Of a stretch of DNA of 64,000 bases, positions 14,568-28,454 are shown piece by piece. Position numbers and translations under genes: made by a program. Under the pieces are notes generated by a model. The model was given only the letters and a program-made list of their open reading frames with translations, ran no database searches and was not told the DNA's origin. How positions within the stretch are numbered: the stretch's first letter is position 1; every line of letters starts with the position of its first letter. This stretch comes from Tetrahymena thermophila SB210 (Eukaryota > Ciliophora > Oligohymenophorea > Hymenostomatida > Tetrahymenidae), in contig NW_002476144.1 in assembly GCF_000189635.1 (NCBI RefSeq), positions 17,184 through 81,183 of the forward strand, written 5' to 3'.

Positions 14568-16091
14568 TCAAGCTTGTTATGCCATAAATATTATTTATAA
14601 TGTAAAATTGGTAGCTGTAAACAGGATAGCTAATAAGTTTTTATGTTAATTATATTAATCTTCATTCTGTTGAGGTATGAGATTCCGTTGGAGACTTACA
14701 ATCGCTGGTGTTTTTATTTATTTCAAAAATGTAATTCTTTTCTATAAAGAGGAGTATTATAAAATAAAATTTTTAATATTTTTGTCTGAGGATATTTTTA
14801 ATGTATTTACTTTTTTTCTTTGAAATCTTTTGATTAATTTGATCTATTTGGTTCTGTATATCGTTTCTTATGAGATCATCATTCTATTTAAAAGACTGCT
14901 CATAATTAGAGATAATGTGATTGATACTCTATGCTTCATCTACTTGTTTATTTTAATGAGCGTGTACTTTCATGTAGAGTTCTACTCTTTTTGCCCTTTC
15001 AATCTTTTTCTTTTAATCATCATAAACTTCCTCAATATTTTTCTTTTGGATAATAATAATTGCTTTAGTTTACATGTCATTAATTAAAATTTTGCACTAT
15101 TATTAGAATTATAAATTATGAAAAATGTAAACAGAATTAGTTTACAGGTGAGAATAAGTCTTAATTCAAGTGGTTTATAATACTCTAAGTTTTGGAATCT
15201 ATCATTACAATACTATTGTTGTAAGATGCATAATCTGAAAAATCTCCTGAAAATTAATTTCTATGGTGGTAATATTAGCGTTGAATGTTATTCTAATGGC
15301 TATTTATTTCATTCTTGAGTAATTAAGTAAGTCCTTAATTACAAGTATCATCTATAATTTCTGCACCCCCTAAATTTTCTTGGTCTAAAGTTCTTTCTGT
15401 AGCTTGAGTATCAATTTAATCATATAAAATATCATCTGCTAATCCCTTTATAAATAACTTATTCTTCTATGTTTCTTAAAATATCATTTTTTTGCTTTCT
15501 AAGCTATCGTTAATTTAATCCTAAGCATCTTTAACTTATGTGTAATGTTAGAAAGGGGTTTCAATTTCTTACATAAACTATTAAAAGTTGTTTTAATTTT
15601 TGCTACATATGGTATTATTTGTATTTGAAGATTAGAAATGGCTCTAAATATTGTTTTATTCTGTACTGTTGATCAGTATATTGAGATATCTGGTATTAGC
15701 TAATGTAATTTAGATTTTTTCTAAAAAGTAAATTTTGATTGGGTTAGAAACAGAATCAAAGTATTCAACGCAAGCAGCATATTTATCAATAAGATGGTTA
15801 ATACGCTCTAAAGTTACTGTTTTCGCATTATTAACTCTCTCCTCTAAGTCAAGCATACTCAAATAGAAATCTTTTTGAAGCATTTATGCTAATATTAATT
15901 ATAAAATTTAATGCTAAAAATTATAAATTTGAAGATAATATTTTTAATATGGAACATCTTGCATAATATGAAAAATTAAAGAAGATAGATACTCTTTAAA
16001 CAAGTTCATACAATTGCTAAAATAAATATAAAATACGTTAGATTTTCAAAAATTCTTATCGAGGGACTTATTAAATTCTTACTGAGGACAT
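14568..16091 (-). CDS. Hypothetical coiled-coil protein
   Basis: The core frame from ATG 15881-15883 reads MLQKDFYLSMLDLEERV and continues in ciliate code for about 230 codons to a GTAAAC donor near 15153. Removing that intron restores the frame into DQKKKIERAKRVELYMK and other heptad-rich sequence. Two end choices are inferred. At the 5' end, ATG 16089-16091 with two short introns adds MSSQLYELVQRHQILQLIL in frame. At the 3' end, a GTAAATA donor near 14810 leads to a TGA at 14568-14570 with a hydrophobic LLAILFTATNF tail; without it the frame stops at 14662-14664. No catalytic domain or zinc-binding motif is recognised. It is a helical protein of unknown role, transcribed divergently from the giant membrane protein. 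Confidence 0.65.
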
Positions 16092-18401
16092 ATTAATATT
16101 TGTTAATTTTTTAGATTTATTATTAGAATGAGATGATTGAAATTAGTTAATTTTCAGATAACAAAAATCAGAAAAATTAATAAAAGAAAAGGTGTATGCA
16201 ATGTAATACAAGCAAAAATAGATATACTTTCAGCATAGGACATACAAAAATAAGAACAAGACAGATAGTTCACTATTCTAAAAAAATCAATATAAATTTA
16301 TTTCTAATGAAAATTTTTAGAAATTTTATCTATTTTTGTAAGCAATACTAAAATTTAGAAAGAATTTAAATACTATTAAAATATAAAAATAAAATTGATA
16401 AATATCAAATGTAACTATTTTTATTGAAAAATAAAAATTTAGTATTAATTTAACATGTATGAATTATTGCAAATAATCTTTTATTAACTTTAAAAATCTC
16501 TTCAGTATTTACTAATTATTATGAATGGTAATATAATCACACAAAAAATTATTCTGTTGGGATATACATAAAAAACTGTAAAGCAGATTTAAAAATTCTT
16601 TGACTTTTAATCGAAAATTTGGAAAATCATTTGAGAGTAGATCTCTTAAAATTTAAAAGGGTTAGATAAAATTTGAATTAAAATAATGCATTTACAGAAA
16701 ACAAATTAGCTAATTTTCTTTCCTCAATTGTTAATATTTCCTTTCCTTAAATGCTTATTTTATAAAGTTAATTTGAATTAAGCAATACAACTATGATAAT
16801 TTCTCATTGAATTTTAAACTTAAAATTTAGTTCATATGTGACTAATATTAAAAAAACTAAGTTTTTATAGTTTTTCAGTCTATTTTTTATTTGCTAAATT
16901 AAATGGTATCATAATGAGCAGATGTAATAATTTAAAATAACTATATAAATGCCTTAGATGATTTTATATCCTTATTTGTTATAAAAATATGATGAAATTT
17001 ATTTATTTTTACTATTGATTCCTATTTTAATCATTAAATTATATTTTTAATTCCTTAAAATTCATTTAATCATTGAAAATCTATTATAGAAATCCTTAAT
17101 TTAAAAGATTTAAAACAAAATATTATTATAACCTTGAAAGATTTCTGATTTGTTACATTTTGTTAGAATTGATTTATTTACTCTCTTGAAAAAAAATTAA
17201 ATTTAAATTATGAATTAGTGTAACAACAAATAATTTATTTGTAGATCCTAAAAATATTTTTATCTATAAGAAATTATCAATAAAAAAATACAATTGATAC
17301 TAAAGCCGTAATATTTTAAAAAATATTTTTTGTTCTACAATTTTATAATGTTCTTTTATGATTTAATCGCTGTTATATAAAGATTGTTATTTATATTATA
17401 AATCTACATTAATATCTCAAAAAGTGGATATAAGTTATCCCAAAGTGAGCATTTGATTAATTTAAAAATTCACGATAGAAATTTATTGAAAGAAAGTTAG
17501 ACAAGAAAAATAATGTTAAGAAAAAAAAATAATTAGATGCAAATTATTTTTATATAGTAAATATACAACCTTGTTTAATATTTTTAATGCCATTTTGTAT
17601 TATTAACAGCTAAAACAATTTAGCCTACTTTAAATATAAGATTACAATAAATAATCATTAGTCAATATAACAATTTCTTACTTTTTTAAATATTTTCCCT
17701 GCAAATAATTAATTAGATTTGTTTTAAATTACACAAGATTGACTGACTGATTGAATTTACTTTTACTGCTTTAATTTAAAAATGTTCACTCAAGCAATTA
17801 CAAGTATGAAAAGAAATATTCAATTTATGAAATATTATTTTTGAGGTGAATTAACTTTTTATGGATTTAATAATCAATTAACTATAAAAATTTTTCCAGT
17901 AATCTTAAATATTTGCTTATTGAAAAAATATTATTCTATATTCAGTGATTCACCCTGAGGAAATTTTATTAAATAGTAAATTAAATAAGGGGAAAAAATT
18001 TATTAAGAAACTAGATAAATTCAGGAAGTCAACTTTGTAGTGTATTCAAAAACGATTTGCATTTTTTTGTTAATAATGAAATTGGATGGGAAGTAAAATA
18101 AAAAAAATTAAAAAATTTAGATTAATTGAATGAAAGAATGAATTAATAAATAAATAAAGTTTTTATGTTTAAAGAATTAAAAAATAAGTTGTTTTAAGCT
18201 AATTAATAAAAAGAAAAATAAAGAAAAGATTAGTGAGTGTGTACTATTTGTTATAAATTATTATTTAAAAAAATTAATCAAATTTTATAGATTATATATA
18301 TATTTAAGTAGAAATAATAAATATTTAATCAATTATTAGCAATATAACTATATCAAAAGGTTAAAAAGGCTAGATAGCGCAATTAAAGGTTATTTCAAAA
18401 T
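16092..18401. other. Long AT-rich intergenic region
   Basis: About 2.3 kb between divergent genes. I found no frame with coding character and no tRNA- or snRNA-like element. The last 400 bases probably hold promoter and leader of the giant gene. Confidence 0.6.
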
Positions 18402-21400
18402 ATGCATAATTAAGCTAATTCCCAAAGCATAAATTTTAGAATTATTTATGCTTTTTAGATTATTTATTGCTTCACCATATTTTTAGATATGTTCAGCGGT
18501 ATAAAACAAGTTATTGCTGCTAGCTCTAGTTGTTAAGCTTCAAATTGTCAATCTTGCGATGCTAATTCTCCTTATTGTAAGTAATGCATTCCTCCGTTTG
18601 TTTTAAATTAATTTGGATATTGTGATGCTTCTTCAGTCTGTAACTAAAATTAGTATTATTCTACGCAAGATAATAGCTGTGAGGTTTCTTGTATGCAAAA
18701 TTAGACTCCTAATCCAGTTTTAAATTTTTGTGATCAAGTGAATGCTTGCAGTAGTACTAATTATTTAGGAACTAATTAGCTACCTCCATTGATAAATCAG
18801 CCCATATTTTATGATCCTAATATTGGAGTATATATTTATCCTAGTGCAACTAATTAAATAAATATATACGATTCTGTCAGTATGCAATACTAGGCTTCTA
18901 TATTTACATAAATGCAAACAATAGGAAAATGTGTGTATGATCAATCAACATAAAATGTAGTTGTCACAAATACTCAAGGACAAATAGAAATTTGGAATGT
19001 GCTATCTACTGATCTTGTTTTCATGACTACCGTACCTGTATATTAAGGATCATACATCTAATACATCCCAAATTATTAATAATTCTTTTATCTTGATTAA
19101 AATAAGAATCTAACAGTAATTAACAACTTTTCATAAAGCCCTAAAACTCTTTAATATTAATTTGTAAATCTAAATTTGAATTATGTGATTTACAATTAAA
19201 CTTAATCAGTAGTGTTTGCAGGGAATTAGTTAGAGTTACTACATATCAGCTTAAATGACTTCAGCTTAATTTTTTAGAACTCCTACAATTTCTAGTTACC
19301 AACCTCAAATGCATTAGTATATAATGTTGCATCCTATTCTTCATAAGTATTTGTATTTTATAGGGCTACCCCTGGTAATAATGTTTTAATTTACTAACCT
19401 AACATTCAAATTTTGACTAATACATCTTAACTCAGTCTCTTTAATGGTCTTGGTTACATGTTTGGTAGTTTTTTCTAAAAAGTATCTTCATAAATTTAGT
19501 TTTATGATTTAGATCCAGTATCTGGAAATATAACAGCAAAAGGACCCTTATACCCTTTGTCACAAAATTATTTCATTATTAATCAAAATTAGACTATTGG
19601 ATTTGGTTTATTCTAAACCCCATCATTAGTTTCGACTACACCTAACATTAAATTTATTTTTAATTTTACAAGCGCTGCTAAATTTACTTCATAAATGATA
19701 ACTAACATAACTACATTTAATCTTATAATATAGAATACTCTTTTTATGGATGAAGTTAACAACAGATTAGTTAATAGAGGAGCTGATGGTATTATATACA
19801 TAACTGATATGAATTATTTAAATGTTACATATAGTATTAAGCAATTTCAGCAGGCTCCAGTTACAACATTTTCTACAGGCATTTTAATACAAAGCAGACC
19901 TGACCCATTAAACTTACCAGGAGTCATAACTACTACTATGAATTCACTTTAAAACATTAATTTAGTAAATAACAAAAGAAGAATTAAATCATTATTTGCT
20001 AATTCTAATATGGTTGTGATGCAAACGACAAAAAATATAGTAGTCACTATTTAAGGATCATCCTTTACTATTTATAAGATATCTAACATGCAAAAGCTAA
20101 ATACTCAAGCAGTGGCCACATCCATTGACACAATAACAAAATGTCCAAACCCACTATTTATGATTTAAACACAAACAACACAAGACGATTTTATAACAGT
20201 ATGCAAATCAAAGTTGGTATACTGGTAATACAATTCAGTAAATTAAAATTATAATGCTCCTGCTATTTAAATAGCTGTATAAAACCCATCATTTATTGTA
20301 AAAGATATGCTAAACCATATTATTATTTGCTATGCAACAGCATGTAATGCACATCTAAAATCTTCACTCGTGGCTTAAATTATTAATATTAATACTTAAG
20401 GTTCAAATATTTTTGCTTTGAATACAAGAAGCGACTAAACTTTCTTTACTATCCTAGTTAACAGTTCTCCTAACAGTGTCTTATTTATCTCTTATCCTCA
20501 GTTTGCTTTATTGGCAACTGCATAGCTATTAGGAAATTGCACACTTTTTATAGGTGCTGGCTATTTTGAAAATAACAGAGCTGTATTTGTATGCAGACCA
20601 GATCTTGTTTCATTTCAAGTTAATTTTCATATACTTACATTAAATATAGGTACTCCCACGACTGTTCAGGTACAATCTATGTCTATACCAAGATTAATTA
20701 CTACTTTAAATATATTTGACAGCTAAACTGTCTTTACGTTCTATGCATCAGGAAATAATATTTATTTCTACATGTATGCATTCTAAACAAGTTTACCTCT
20801 AGTAATTGAAAAAGCAGCTAGTTTACTTCCTTATACTTACAACTCACCCGCCCCTAATTTTGATACTGTTCTTAGGAGAGTTTTTTTCACCTTCAACAAC
20901 AATATATTTTATAATACTTAATTTGTTGGAGAGGTAATTTATTAATTTTTAAATTCTTATTTTTAACTTTTATTTTACTACAAAAAACAATGATAAAAAA
21001 TAAATTTCAGCTTTACAAAAATACAAAAATATTAAAAATTTTTATTTAAATAACATCAGTACTAAATATGGAGTTACAGTTACAATAACCATTATTATGA
21101 TATATTAGATAATGGTAATGTAAATTAAATTTAAAAAATAAAGCAATGTGTCTATAATTCCTATGTAGTTGGTGTTTAAAGACCACAGTATGTTTATATT
21201 TCAGATAACTTGCGCAATATAGAATATAAATAAACTATACAAGGTGTTACTGACTTCTACATAGATTCAAGCATCTAAACTTTTTTCTATGTAAATGGAA
21301 CCAAAATTATATCAGCTTTTAACTATGTTACAAATACTTAATATTCTTATACTCATACTGCCATAATGACTAATTTATCATCTATTGCAAATCCTAAATT

Positions 21401-24400
21401 TTAAAACACATTCGTAGCATTTAACAATATTAACACTGACTTTACATTATGTTCTTACAATTAAGCCAGTATAAATTGTTTTAATAAAACCCTTAGTACA
21501 AATATATATAATTATGTTACTTCAGTTGTATGCACATAGAATGTTGCATTCGTTTATGATAATTCTTCAACATACTACTATATAATTATGGATCCTACTT
21601 AAACTAAATAACCAATATATATCAGTTTAAGTTAACCAACATCTGCAAATGTAGCGTTATTTGTACCTTAATTTGGTTTTTTAGTAACATAAAGTAACAC
21701 AATTATAGGTAATGGGTATATTAGTAATTTAAATGGTTATACATTAACAACATTAACGTATACATGCTTCATTTAAGACATAATAGCGTATTAGAATGGT
21801 TACTTTATATTATGCCCTAAGCTTGTTTACGCTGTCTCAAGTGTATTTGCTCAATTATTTTAATTTGGAACAGCTATGACAATTTAAAAGGCTTATTATT
21901 ACAGTCCTAAAAACTTATTAATTATTATTTCAAATTAACAAGGGTATACTAACTTATTAACATTTTATGATGTTGGATCTTAACTCTAACTCTAATCTAT
22001 CCAATTAGGAAATAACTAGCTCAGTAATATATAGTATTTCTAAGAAGAAGACATATTTGTCATTTATAGTTTATTTGGATAGATTTTTAGAATTGATCTC
22101 AATCAGCCAAGCTAATAAGATTTTATTGTAAATGTTTTAGAACCTGATACTGGTTCTTTAACATAATCTTATTTCCCAACGTTATTTTATAGTAGATAAT
22201 TGAATAAATTATTTTTTGCTAGCTAAACAAACTTTCATAAATGGAATTATAGCCCTTTTATTGGGACAAGGCTGAACTATAAAATTGTTAGATATCTGCA
22301 ATATCAGTCAGCTTAAAATAAGGCAGTATCAGATACTATCTATTATGCTGATTTATCAAGCTTCGTTTGGGTCTTTTAAAATGGCTAATAGTAATTGATT
22401 TAAGTAATGCCAAATGAGGTATAGGATATGTATACTTCTCCTACATATCTAGTTATTTTTACATTACAAAATATATACGTATATCAAATATCTGATTTTA
22501 GCAATACACTTCTTATCAATAATGCCATAACAACAACAACAATTCAATTCTCGATGTAATTTAATGTTTAAGTTTATGCATACATCACCTCAGATTATGA
22601 CTTTTTCTTATATGATCTATCTACTAATTAGTACCAAACACCTCCCGTTAAAATAGCAACTTTTGCAGGACAAGTTATTGATTTCGTTCTCATAGCTAGC
22701 GATACTGCACTCATTTCTCTCTACGGATTACCTCCTGTTCTTTATAAAGTAGGCTTTAGTTCCTTTACAACTTTAACTGGTGCACCAAACTTGTAAACAT
22801 TCCTTGGAGCGTATACAATAGCCAGTTTATCAAATATAATTATTATTGAAATGAGAAATATAATATCTATTAATTCACAGACACTTGCTTTTGTCAACCA
22901 AATATCCTTCCCTGAAAATGATTCAGCAGGTTTTATCGAATCTTATGTATTTGATGACTAACTAGGTCTCTTGTTTATTCATTATCAATTTCATAATTAT
23001 GTATAAGTAATTCCTTACTCCTTAAACAAAGCTCAATTAACTTTTATTGGTTCTCCTGATATTTACAGGGTTAAATTCTTAGTATAGAGTACATATATAG
23101 CAATTTATTGCTCTTTCTAAATTAATTTCCATAGTAGAGATTAAAATTTAAATTACCTCTACTCTTTTAGAATGCCTACAATAGTAAACTCTACAAACTC
23201 ATTGATTATACTTAATGATGCTTACCTTGTAATCACTTAGAGGTCTTAAATTAATATTTTTATAATTAACCCTGTTTAAGGAAGCAGCCCTACATTTACT
23301 AGCTACAAGACTATTTACTCAACACAATCAACTATTTATTAGGCTTTCATAGATGTATTTTGCTTTAATTACTATTTTCATCATTAATTTAATTTCTTAT
23401 CATTTTTCATAAATTACAATAGAATCATGCTATTTTCTTTAATTAAATTATCATTTATTTATTTTTAAATTTAAAATAGAACAATCGAAACATTAAGTTA
23501 CAAGGAGTAGGTTAAGAAGGATATTTCAATAATATAATTGTGGTTGGATTCTAGTGTTAATAATAATTTTCATCAGTGAAGAATAAACTTAATTTAAAGA
23601 GCTAGCTGAACTCAGTTAGCATAGTAACTGAAAATGTCTAAAAATATTACTACTTTAATATTTAGTTGGATAGCTCAACTAAATATTCTTAGCTACCATT
23701 TATTAACGAAATATCTTTCTCTAATAATAATGCTGTGATTTAGTACATACCTTAGCAATAAGACTAATAATTAACTTTAAGTAACAATATATTTTCATCT
23801 GTCAGTACTATAGATTTGGTGATAAATAATTTTAGATTGATGATACCTGATGGCTCTAATAATATTTCATTTAACCCATAAACTTAAGTAGTTATTATTA
23901 AATAAGTGACAATAAATTAGGATTTGAATAATGTTATCTTCAACTTTAGTAATTTATAAAGAGTAGTTATAGACTAGCTAACAATCACTGATTTAACCAT
24001 TACAGATAGTGTGCTTTTTAACTTTATAAATGTTGGGTAAGTCACTATTTCTAACCTCAATTTGATAAATGTCAACTTTATTCGTTCCTAACTTATATAC
24101 ATTCGAAATTCAAATTCAATTTCAATCATAAATTTGCAAATATAAAGTTTGAGAATATACTAATATGTTGGCAAGATGATAATTAACATATGTAGCTCTT
24201 AGAAACTATAATTCTAAAATCTATTTGTAAGTGATGTTACAGGTACAAATGTGGCTACTACTCAAGATATTAGTACTATAACTTAAGTGATCGAACGTGA
24301 TTACACTTATCTTTAATAACAGGTAAATAACATAATTTATTTACAAAAAGTTTAGTATATAAATATGAGTGTAGGTTCGTGCTAATTACTCAAGTAAATT

Positions 24401-27400
24401 CAACTTATTAAAATCGAAGATTTTTATAATGATGGGTCTCTACAACAAACATTAATTTCAAGTTTTGTATAATTTGATTAAGTAAACTTCAAGACAAATT
24501 AAGGCATGTTTTCTTTAGTGTCTATTAAGGCTAGTAATGTAACTTTAAACTTGATAAATGCTTAACAGAACTCATGCTCAGATTGTAATGGTGCTGTTTT
24601 CTTCATCTATGAAACTAAATATCTCAGTATTAGTAGTTCAATTTTTAACACAAATTACGCTATTCACGGAGGTAGTCTATCTATCCAAAGTTGCAACGAT
24701 GTTTATAACTATTTCTAAAATAATACTTTCTTGAACAATTAAGCAAGAGGAAATGGAGGAGCTGTCTATCTTGATAACTGTGATCTAAATATAAATACTA
24801 CAAATTTTACTCGTAACACTGCTATCATTGGAGGAGCAATAAGATACGTAAATTTGGTACCTATGTTTATCAATGGAATAAATGATATACTAAATAGCAT
24901 AACATTTTCAAAAAACAATGCCACAATTTTTGGTAATAATTATGGCTCATATTTTTCAAGCATTAAACTCATTAATCTTTAAAATTCTTAACTTAATTCT
25001 ACCTATATCACATCAAATAACACCTTTTAAACTTTTGATGTTTCCAACTTCTAAAGTGGAAACGATATCATATTCTATCTATAAATTTAAGATGAAGAGC
25101 AAGAAATAGTATCATATGATCCCTAAAGTTTGATATCCTCTAGGATAATACCATCTTCAATCAAACAATCATTCTAGAAAATCATATTTAATTTAGTAAG
25201 TAGCGAAGATTAAATTCTTATTGAAGGTTCCACATTTGCAACATACTAGTAATTCGACAAAAATAAATAGCTTTTTATATTTTCTTAGTGCCAACTGATC
25301 GCTTAGCCTTTAAAAGTAGGAACCCTATTTGTGTAAACTAACGTTGACTTTTAAATTCCAGACTATATATTAGATAAGTTAACTCAAGAAGCTTAATCAA
25401 TATAAAATAGAAGAGTTTTGTAAAAAGCTAATTCAATGAGGTAGACAATAAATTCTAATTAATTCTCTATTACTATCAACTTCTAATTCCGTGATTGCTA
25501 GGTTGGTGAAATTTACCAAAATATTTCTTCTACTAAAACTTCTTGTTATATATGCCCAACTGGAAGTTATTCTTTAGTTACTCCTAATTACTATGAAAAA
25601 TAGACTTGTAATTAGTGCAGTAACGAAAACACTTAACAGTGTGGTAACAGCACTATCATCCTTAAAAGCGGATACTGGAGAAAAAGCTAATCTTCAGATG
25701 TTATAGTCGAATGCATTAATAAAGTAGACAATTGCATAGATGATTCAAGTGCTAGAGGTTATTGTAAAGAAGGTCTTATAGGGCCCTTATGTGAAAATTG
25801 TGATGTTCTAGGTAATATATTTTTCTCAATTTAAAAATTTTACATTTTTTCCTTATTTTCTCTCTTAATTATCTTTACAAATTTGTTATTCATTTTTTTA
25901 TTAGATTTGTTGCTTTTCCTTCTTAATTTATTTATTTAAATATTTATTAGGAGAGGTATGGGGGAAGCCTTATTCTTAAACTCTTTAATATCAATGTGCT
26001 CCATGTACTGATTACTTTAGCACATATGTGCGTTGGGGTCTTCTATTTTTAGCTGTAAATATATATATTTTAGGTACTTTGTGGATTTTCTTTGGAATAT
26101 ACAGGCAAAGATCTATTATATATTACTTGAGATAGGCTGGCATGATTGCGTTTGGTAACTCTGCTCGTCGTGATTAATCAAGCACATATTTAAAATTCTT
26201 GATTACTTACGCTTAGCTATAAAGTAATATAAATCAATTCAAATATGATATTTTTGTGTTATCTATTCCTACAATGTTTGGTTAACCTGTTAGTTAATTA
26301 AATACTGCTACTGATTGCTAGATAGTCTCTTATTAAAATAAACTTTTAGTAAAAACCGCTGCTATGCTCTGTTTACCGATACTATTCTACTTATGGATTT
26401 GTTTAGTCTTTTTTGTTAAAAGCATATTTGTTAAGAGAGGTAGAGACTACTGGTTTTACTCAAGAATGAAACTATTTACATTGTTCCTCTTTTCATTTAC
26501 TTTATTCTAGCCAAACATAGTGTCATTTTTAATTTAATCTGTATCTTGTAGAGTAATTGGTGATGTAAAGTATGTGACTGCAGACATTACAATGATTTGC
26601 TATGAAATGGAGCATATATATGTGATTTTCATATCTATTTTCGGTATACTTTTATGGGTAGTGATTGTGCCTGTTTACATATTTGTGAAGCTAAAAAGAA
26701 TATAGCACACTGAATGGATTACAAAATAATATTGCTATGGATTCCTCTACCTTGAATTCAATAAAAAAAATAAATACTGGGAATTGGTAAGACTATAGCT
26801 TAAACTTTTAATTATCATATTTATAAATCTATTGATGCTAAATCCTGTAACACAGTTCACTTGTATAACATTTACTTTGTTAATTTATTATCATCTAATT
26901 CATAAATACATGCCTTATGAGACTTTACATATGAATTAAAATGATAAACTCATGATCATCTCGCTAGGTATTTAGCTTATTTTGAATGCTATTATAAAGG
27001 ACACTTCAATAGGTTCCAATATAAATCTGATAATCACATTAATATGTATGTCGATCAATGTTGTTACTTTCTGCTACTTGATTTTAGTTATATTGCTATA
27101 GAAAATTTAGTTTATACGTCAAAATATTATAAAATTCAAGTATATGCTTTAGCAGATTCCTTGCCTTAAAAATGTTAGTTTTTTACAAGTAGTTTTAGAA
27201 GTTGAAACAAGCTTTAGGAGATTTTAACTCTGGAAAGCTTTAAGCAAAAATTTACAATCAGCAATATTCAATTGTTAGATAATGAAATATAAATAGCTTC
27301 GCGAGAATTTCCTTATGAAATCTCAAAATTTAAAGGCAAACAAAAGTAAAAATTCAGATACCTAATAAATTAGAGACTCTATAGGATTTGAAATGATGAT

Positions 27401-28454
27401 TAAAGAGTTAGGAAATTCATCCTTTCCTAATTAATTTAGACACACTCAAAAATAAAATACTAATGCTAAATATCTTAATAACGTAGATTAACTAAACATA
27501 ACTCTTGATGGAGAGTAAACTCAAAGTCCCAAATACACACAATAAGGTGCTATTCATAATAGAATTGGAGAAGATAAAGTAAACAGTGACTTTTTAAATA
27601 GTGTATTAGGCAAAGACTCTAAGTACATAGGATAGAATAGTATTCCATATCACCATCCCTATAGTCAAAATAAAAATCTAAAAATTTCAGTGTCTCATTC
27701 TAATTCTCCATTGTAAAATAGCAACAATAGCTTAACTGCTTAACAATTGTAATAAACCTAGCAAACTTTTAATTTAGATAAAGCCTCACCTTTCAAAATT
27801 TTACATAATGGGTTATTTGGTAAAAATAATTAAAACAATTATAATTAAAATAGTCGTACTAGTAATGCCGATATAAGCCCATTAGATGGTGATAATGTTA
27901 TAATACCATCTAATTCTGGTGCTTCATTAAATCATATTACTAGCACAGCTGCTATATCAAATAATTTAGTTGGAAATAGCTCAATATCACACACTTAACT
28001 ATTAACTAAGCCTAAATTTAATACCAAAAATTAAGATCTTGAAGATTATAAATCTCCACCTTCTTTGAGCTATAATACATCAGCTATTGTTTATCCTTTA
28101 TATCCTGAAAATGATGAAGATGAAAGCAAAACTAAATTCGAAACTGTTGGATTAAAGTAATTTAATAGTTAGATTAATCCAAAAATAATAAGTGATGAGT
28201 AGCTTGTAAATCCACCAAATGGCCCAAGAAAAATGTCAGCAAGCAACTCTAGTAGTGAGTAAATGGAAGAGGAAGACGAAGGCGTTAGTTAAAAAAAATC
28301 TATAGAAGATTCTGAGTAGCTAGAACAATACAAAATATAAGAAAGTCCTAATTCTAATTTACCATCCTAGTTAGATCGTTATAAATTCCCTCCTGACTAT
28401 TTGATGAAGATGTCAAAAAGAAGTCTTATATAAAACAATAACAATAATAATTGA
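18402..28454 (+). CDS. Giant transmembrane protein with Cys-rich, beta-helix-like and multi-pass regions (3,220 aa)
   Basis: Four exons (18402-20933, 21060-23354, 23480-25811, 25951-28454) join to exactly 3,221 codons ending in TGA 28452-28454. The in-frame upstream ATG at 18402 is preferred over 18489 because it supplies a signal peptide, with hydrophobic core IIYAFQIIYCFTIFL. Next comes a Cys cluster (CQSCDANSPYCKQC), then some 1,500 residues of repetitive Tyr/Asn/Gln/Thr-rich sequence that looks beta-rich. At about residues 2000-2070 there are GGAVYL, FTRNTA and GGAIRY motifs like the GGA(I/L/V) and FxxN motifs of bacterial polymorphic outer membrane proteins. A Cys-rich segment ending LIGPLCENCDV precedes six to eight membrane segments encoded from about 26020 to 27115, then a hydrophilic, Asn/Ser/Gln-rich cytoplasmic tail. 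The architecture fits large predicted ciliate surface proteins; function unknown. Confidence 0.87.

Noticed and set aside
14830-15087. Plus-strand hydrophobic frame starting MINLIYLVLYIV
   Set aside because: It is the antisense of Lys/Gln-rich coiled-coil coding sequence on the minus strand; poly-charged helices give false hydrophobic frames on the other strand.
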